Shown: piece after piece, positions 63,221 through 64,000 of the stretch
How the letters are laid out: every line of letters starts with the position of its first letter
Position numbering within the stretch: the first letter of the stretch is position 1
Assembly: GCA_002344355.1 (NCBI GenBank)
Contig: DDTN01000010.1
Coordinates: 1-64,000, forward strand
Length of the DNA: 64,000 bases
Direction: 5' to 3'
Origin: Proteobacteria bacterium UBA2363
Lineage (GTDB): Bacteria; Pseudomonadota; Gammaproteobacteria; Xanthomonadales; UBA2363
Notes under the pieces: generated by a model
What the model was told of the DNA's origin: nothing
Seen by the model: only the letters and a program-made list of their open reading frames with translations
Databases searched by the model: none
Made by a program: the position numbers and the translations under genes

Positions 63221-64000
63221 ATGAGACGGCATGGGCGCACGGAAACCGATGGGCGGGGCGGGTTCATCCGCCGGCCCGGCATCCTCGCAGCCTACAGCAC
63301 GGCCGCTCTGCTGCCGGTGCTGGCGGCCACCCTTGCCGGTTGCGCTTCAGCGGGAGCGAGAATGCAACGAGCGCCCGCCGAAGCGGTCCATGCGCAGCTG
63401 GCGAGCTCGGCGTTCGACATCATCGGCAACGCGGGTGCCTTGGAGCAGTTCCGTGCTCGAAGCACGGCGTTGCGCGAGGCACTCCGTCAGCAGCACCTTG
63501 AGCACCTGTGCCGTACTGGCGACCTGCACAGTTGCCGGCGGCTGGGGCTGATTCCGGACGATCGCCGAAGTCTGGACCGGATCGAGGTGGTCGGCTCGCG
63601 GATCAGTGCCGCAGACGTCATCACCAACAACCAGGAGTCCGGCGTCGACGAAGGCGACATCGTCAAGAAGTCGGGACGCTTCCTCTTCGTGCTGCGGCAG
63701 GGATGGCTGCACGTGGTGGACACCGGTACGCCGGCATCGCCCGCGCTGGCGCTCGTGCAGAGCCTGCAGGTCGCCACCGACCCGACCGGCGAGACGGTCT
63801 GGTACGACGAGATCCTGGCGTTCGGCGACCGCCTGGTGCTGATCGGCTACAACTTTGAAAAAGGAGTGGCCGAGCTGCTCAGCTACGCGATCGACCATTC
63901 CGGCCGGCTGCAGCGCGAGGCGCGCTACTGGATACGGGTTCCGGACTACTACTCCGCCAGCAACTACCTCGGCCGCATCGAGGGCGAAAACCTGCTCATG
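63221..64000 (+). CDS. lipoprotein with beta-propeller domain, cut by window end
   Basis: The frame is open to the last base, so the C-terminus lies beyond the window; 260 residues are visible. A lipoprotein signal (FIRRPGILAAYSTAALLPVL with lipobox LAGC, Cys about 44) is followed by a helical segment. NQESGVDEGDIVKKSGRFLFVLRQGWLHVVD then marks the start of the secreted beta-propeller family (PF09826-like). ATG 63221 is the only in-frame ATG before the signal, but it almost abuts the divergent DUF1820 start, so the true start is uncertain. The function of the family is unknown. Confidence 0.7.
   Translation, partial: MRRHGRTETDGRGGFIRRPGILAAYSTAALLPVLAATLAGCASAGARMQRAPAEAVHAQLASSAFDIIGNAGALEQFRARSTALREALRQQHLEHLCRTGDLHSCRRLGLIPDDRRSLDRIEVVGSRISAADVITNNQESGVDEGDIVKKSGRFLFVLRQGWLHVVDTGTPASPALALVQSLQVATDPTGETVWYDEILAFGDRLVLIGYNFEKGVAELLSYAIDHSGRLQREARYWIRVPDYYSASNYLGRIEGENLLM

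Overview
The window is very GC-rich, gene-dense and proteobacterial. Its best fit is a gammaproteobacterium of the Lysobacterales/Xanthomonadales group. This rests on the gene set (AlgZ/AlgR beside hemC, a dihydrolipoyl dehydrogenase with its own lipoyl domain near aceF, DUF1820, an Mrp antiporter with fused A+B subunits), on tandem GGGAATC-type 7-mers and CTCCCCC hairpins between genes, and on secreted proteins with an IFANGFE-like motif after the signal peptide. No rRNA or tRNA gene was seen. The placement is inference.

Left part (1-32827), mostly chromosomal core. It starts with an exported VNG-repeat protein (-), then gpmI, envC and ctpA (+), a LuxR-type regulator (-) and a large secreted protein combining an Ig-like domain, seven propeller-like repeats and a phospholipase A2 signature (+). 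A minus-strand block follows: aceF, a secreted propeller-like protein, a GNAT-nitrilase fusion, a DUF2059 protein and lpdA. Next come an SLC13 transporter (-) and an SDR protein (+). An envelope cluster of lipase lipoprotein, DUF1302, DUF1329, Ycf48-like protein and MMPL transporter follows, then a BaeSR-like two-component pair and mnmG.

Middle part (32828-42770), a lower-GC CRISPR island. Four translationally coupled genes (csb1, csb2, cas3 and a Csb3/Cas3-extension protein) form a type I-G (formerly I-U, Dpsyc) interference module. There is no cas4-cas1. What remains of cas2 is a frameshifted, internally deleted relic just upstream of the array. The array has 28 repeats, only nine of them identical to the consensus, including internal ones; it ends in the tail of a frameshifted ribbon-helix-helix gene. 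The picture is an interference system that has lost adaptation and is decaying.

Right part (42771-64000). This holds a BLUF photoreceptor, an azoR/LysR divergent pair, a repeat-rich spacer, a MacAB-like export operon, SoeBC/DmsBC-like electron-transfer subunits without a catalytic subunit, a DUF481 protein, and hemC convergent with algR-algZ. An esterase, two tandem paralogous small exported proteins, the complete mrp(A+B)CDEFG operon, a hairpin-rich spacer, DUF1820 and the start of a lipoprotein beta-propeller gene cut by the window end follow.
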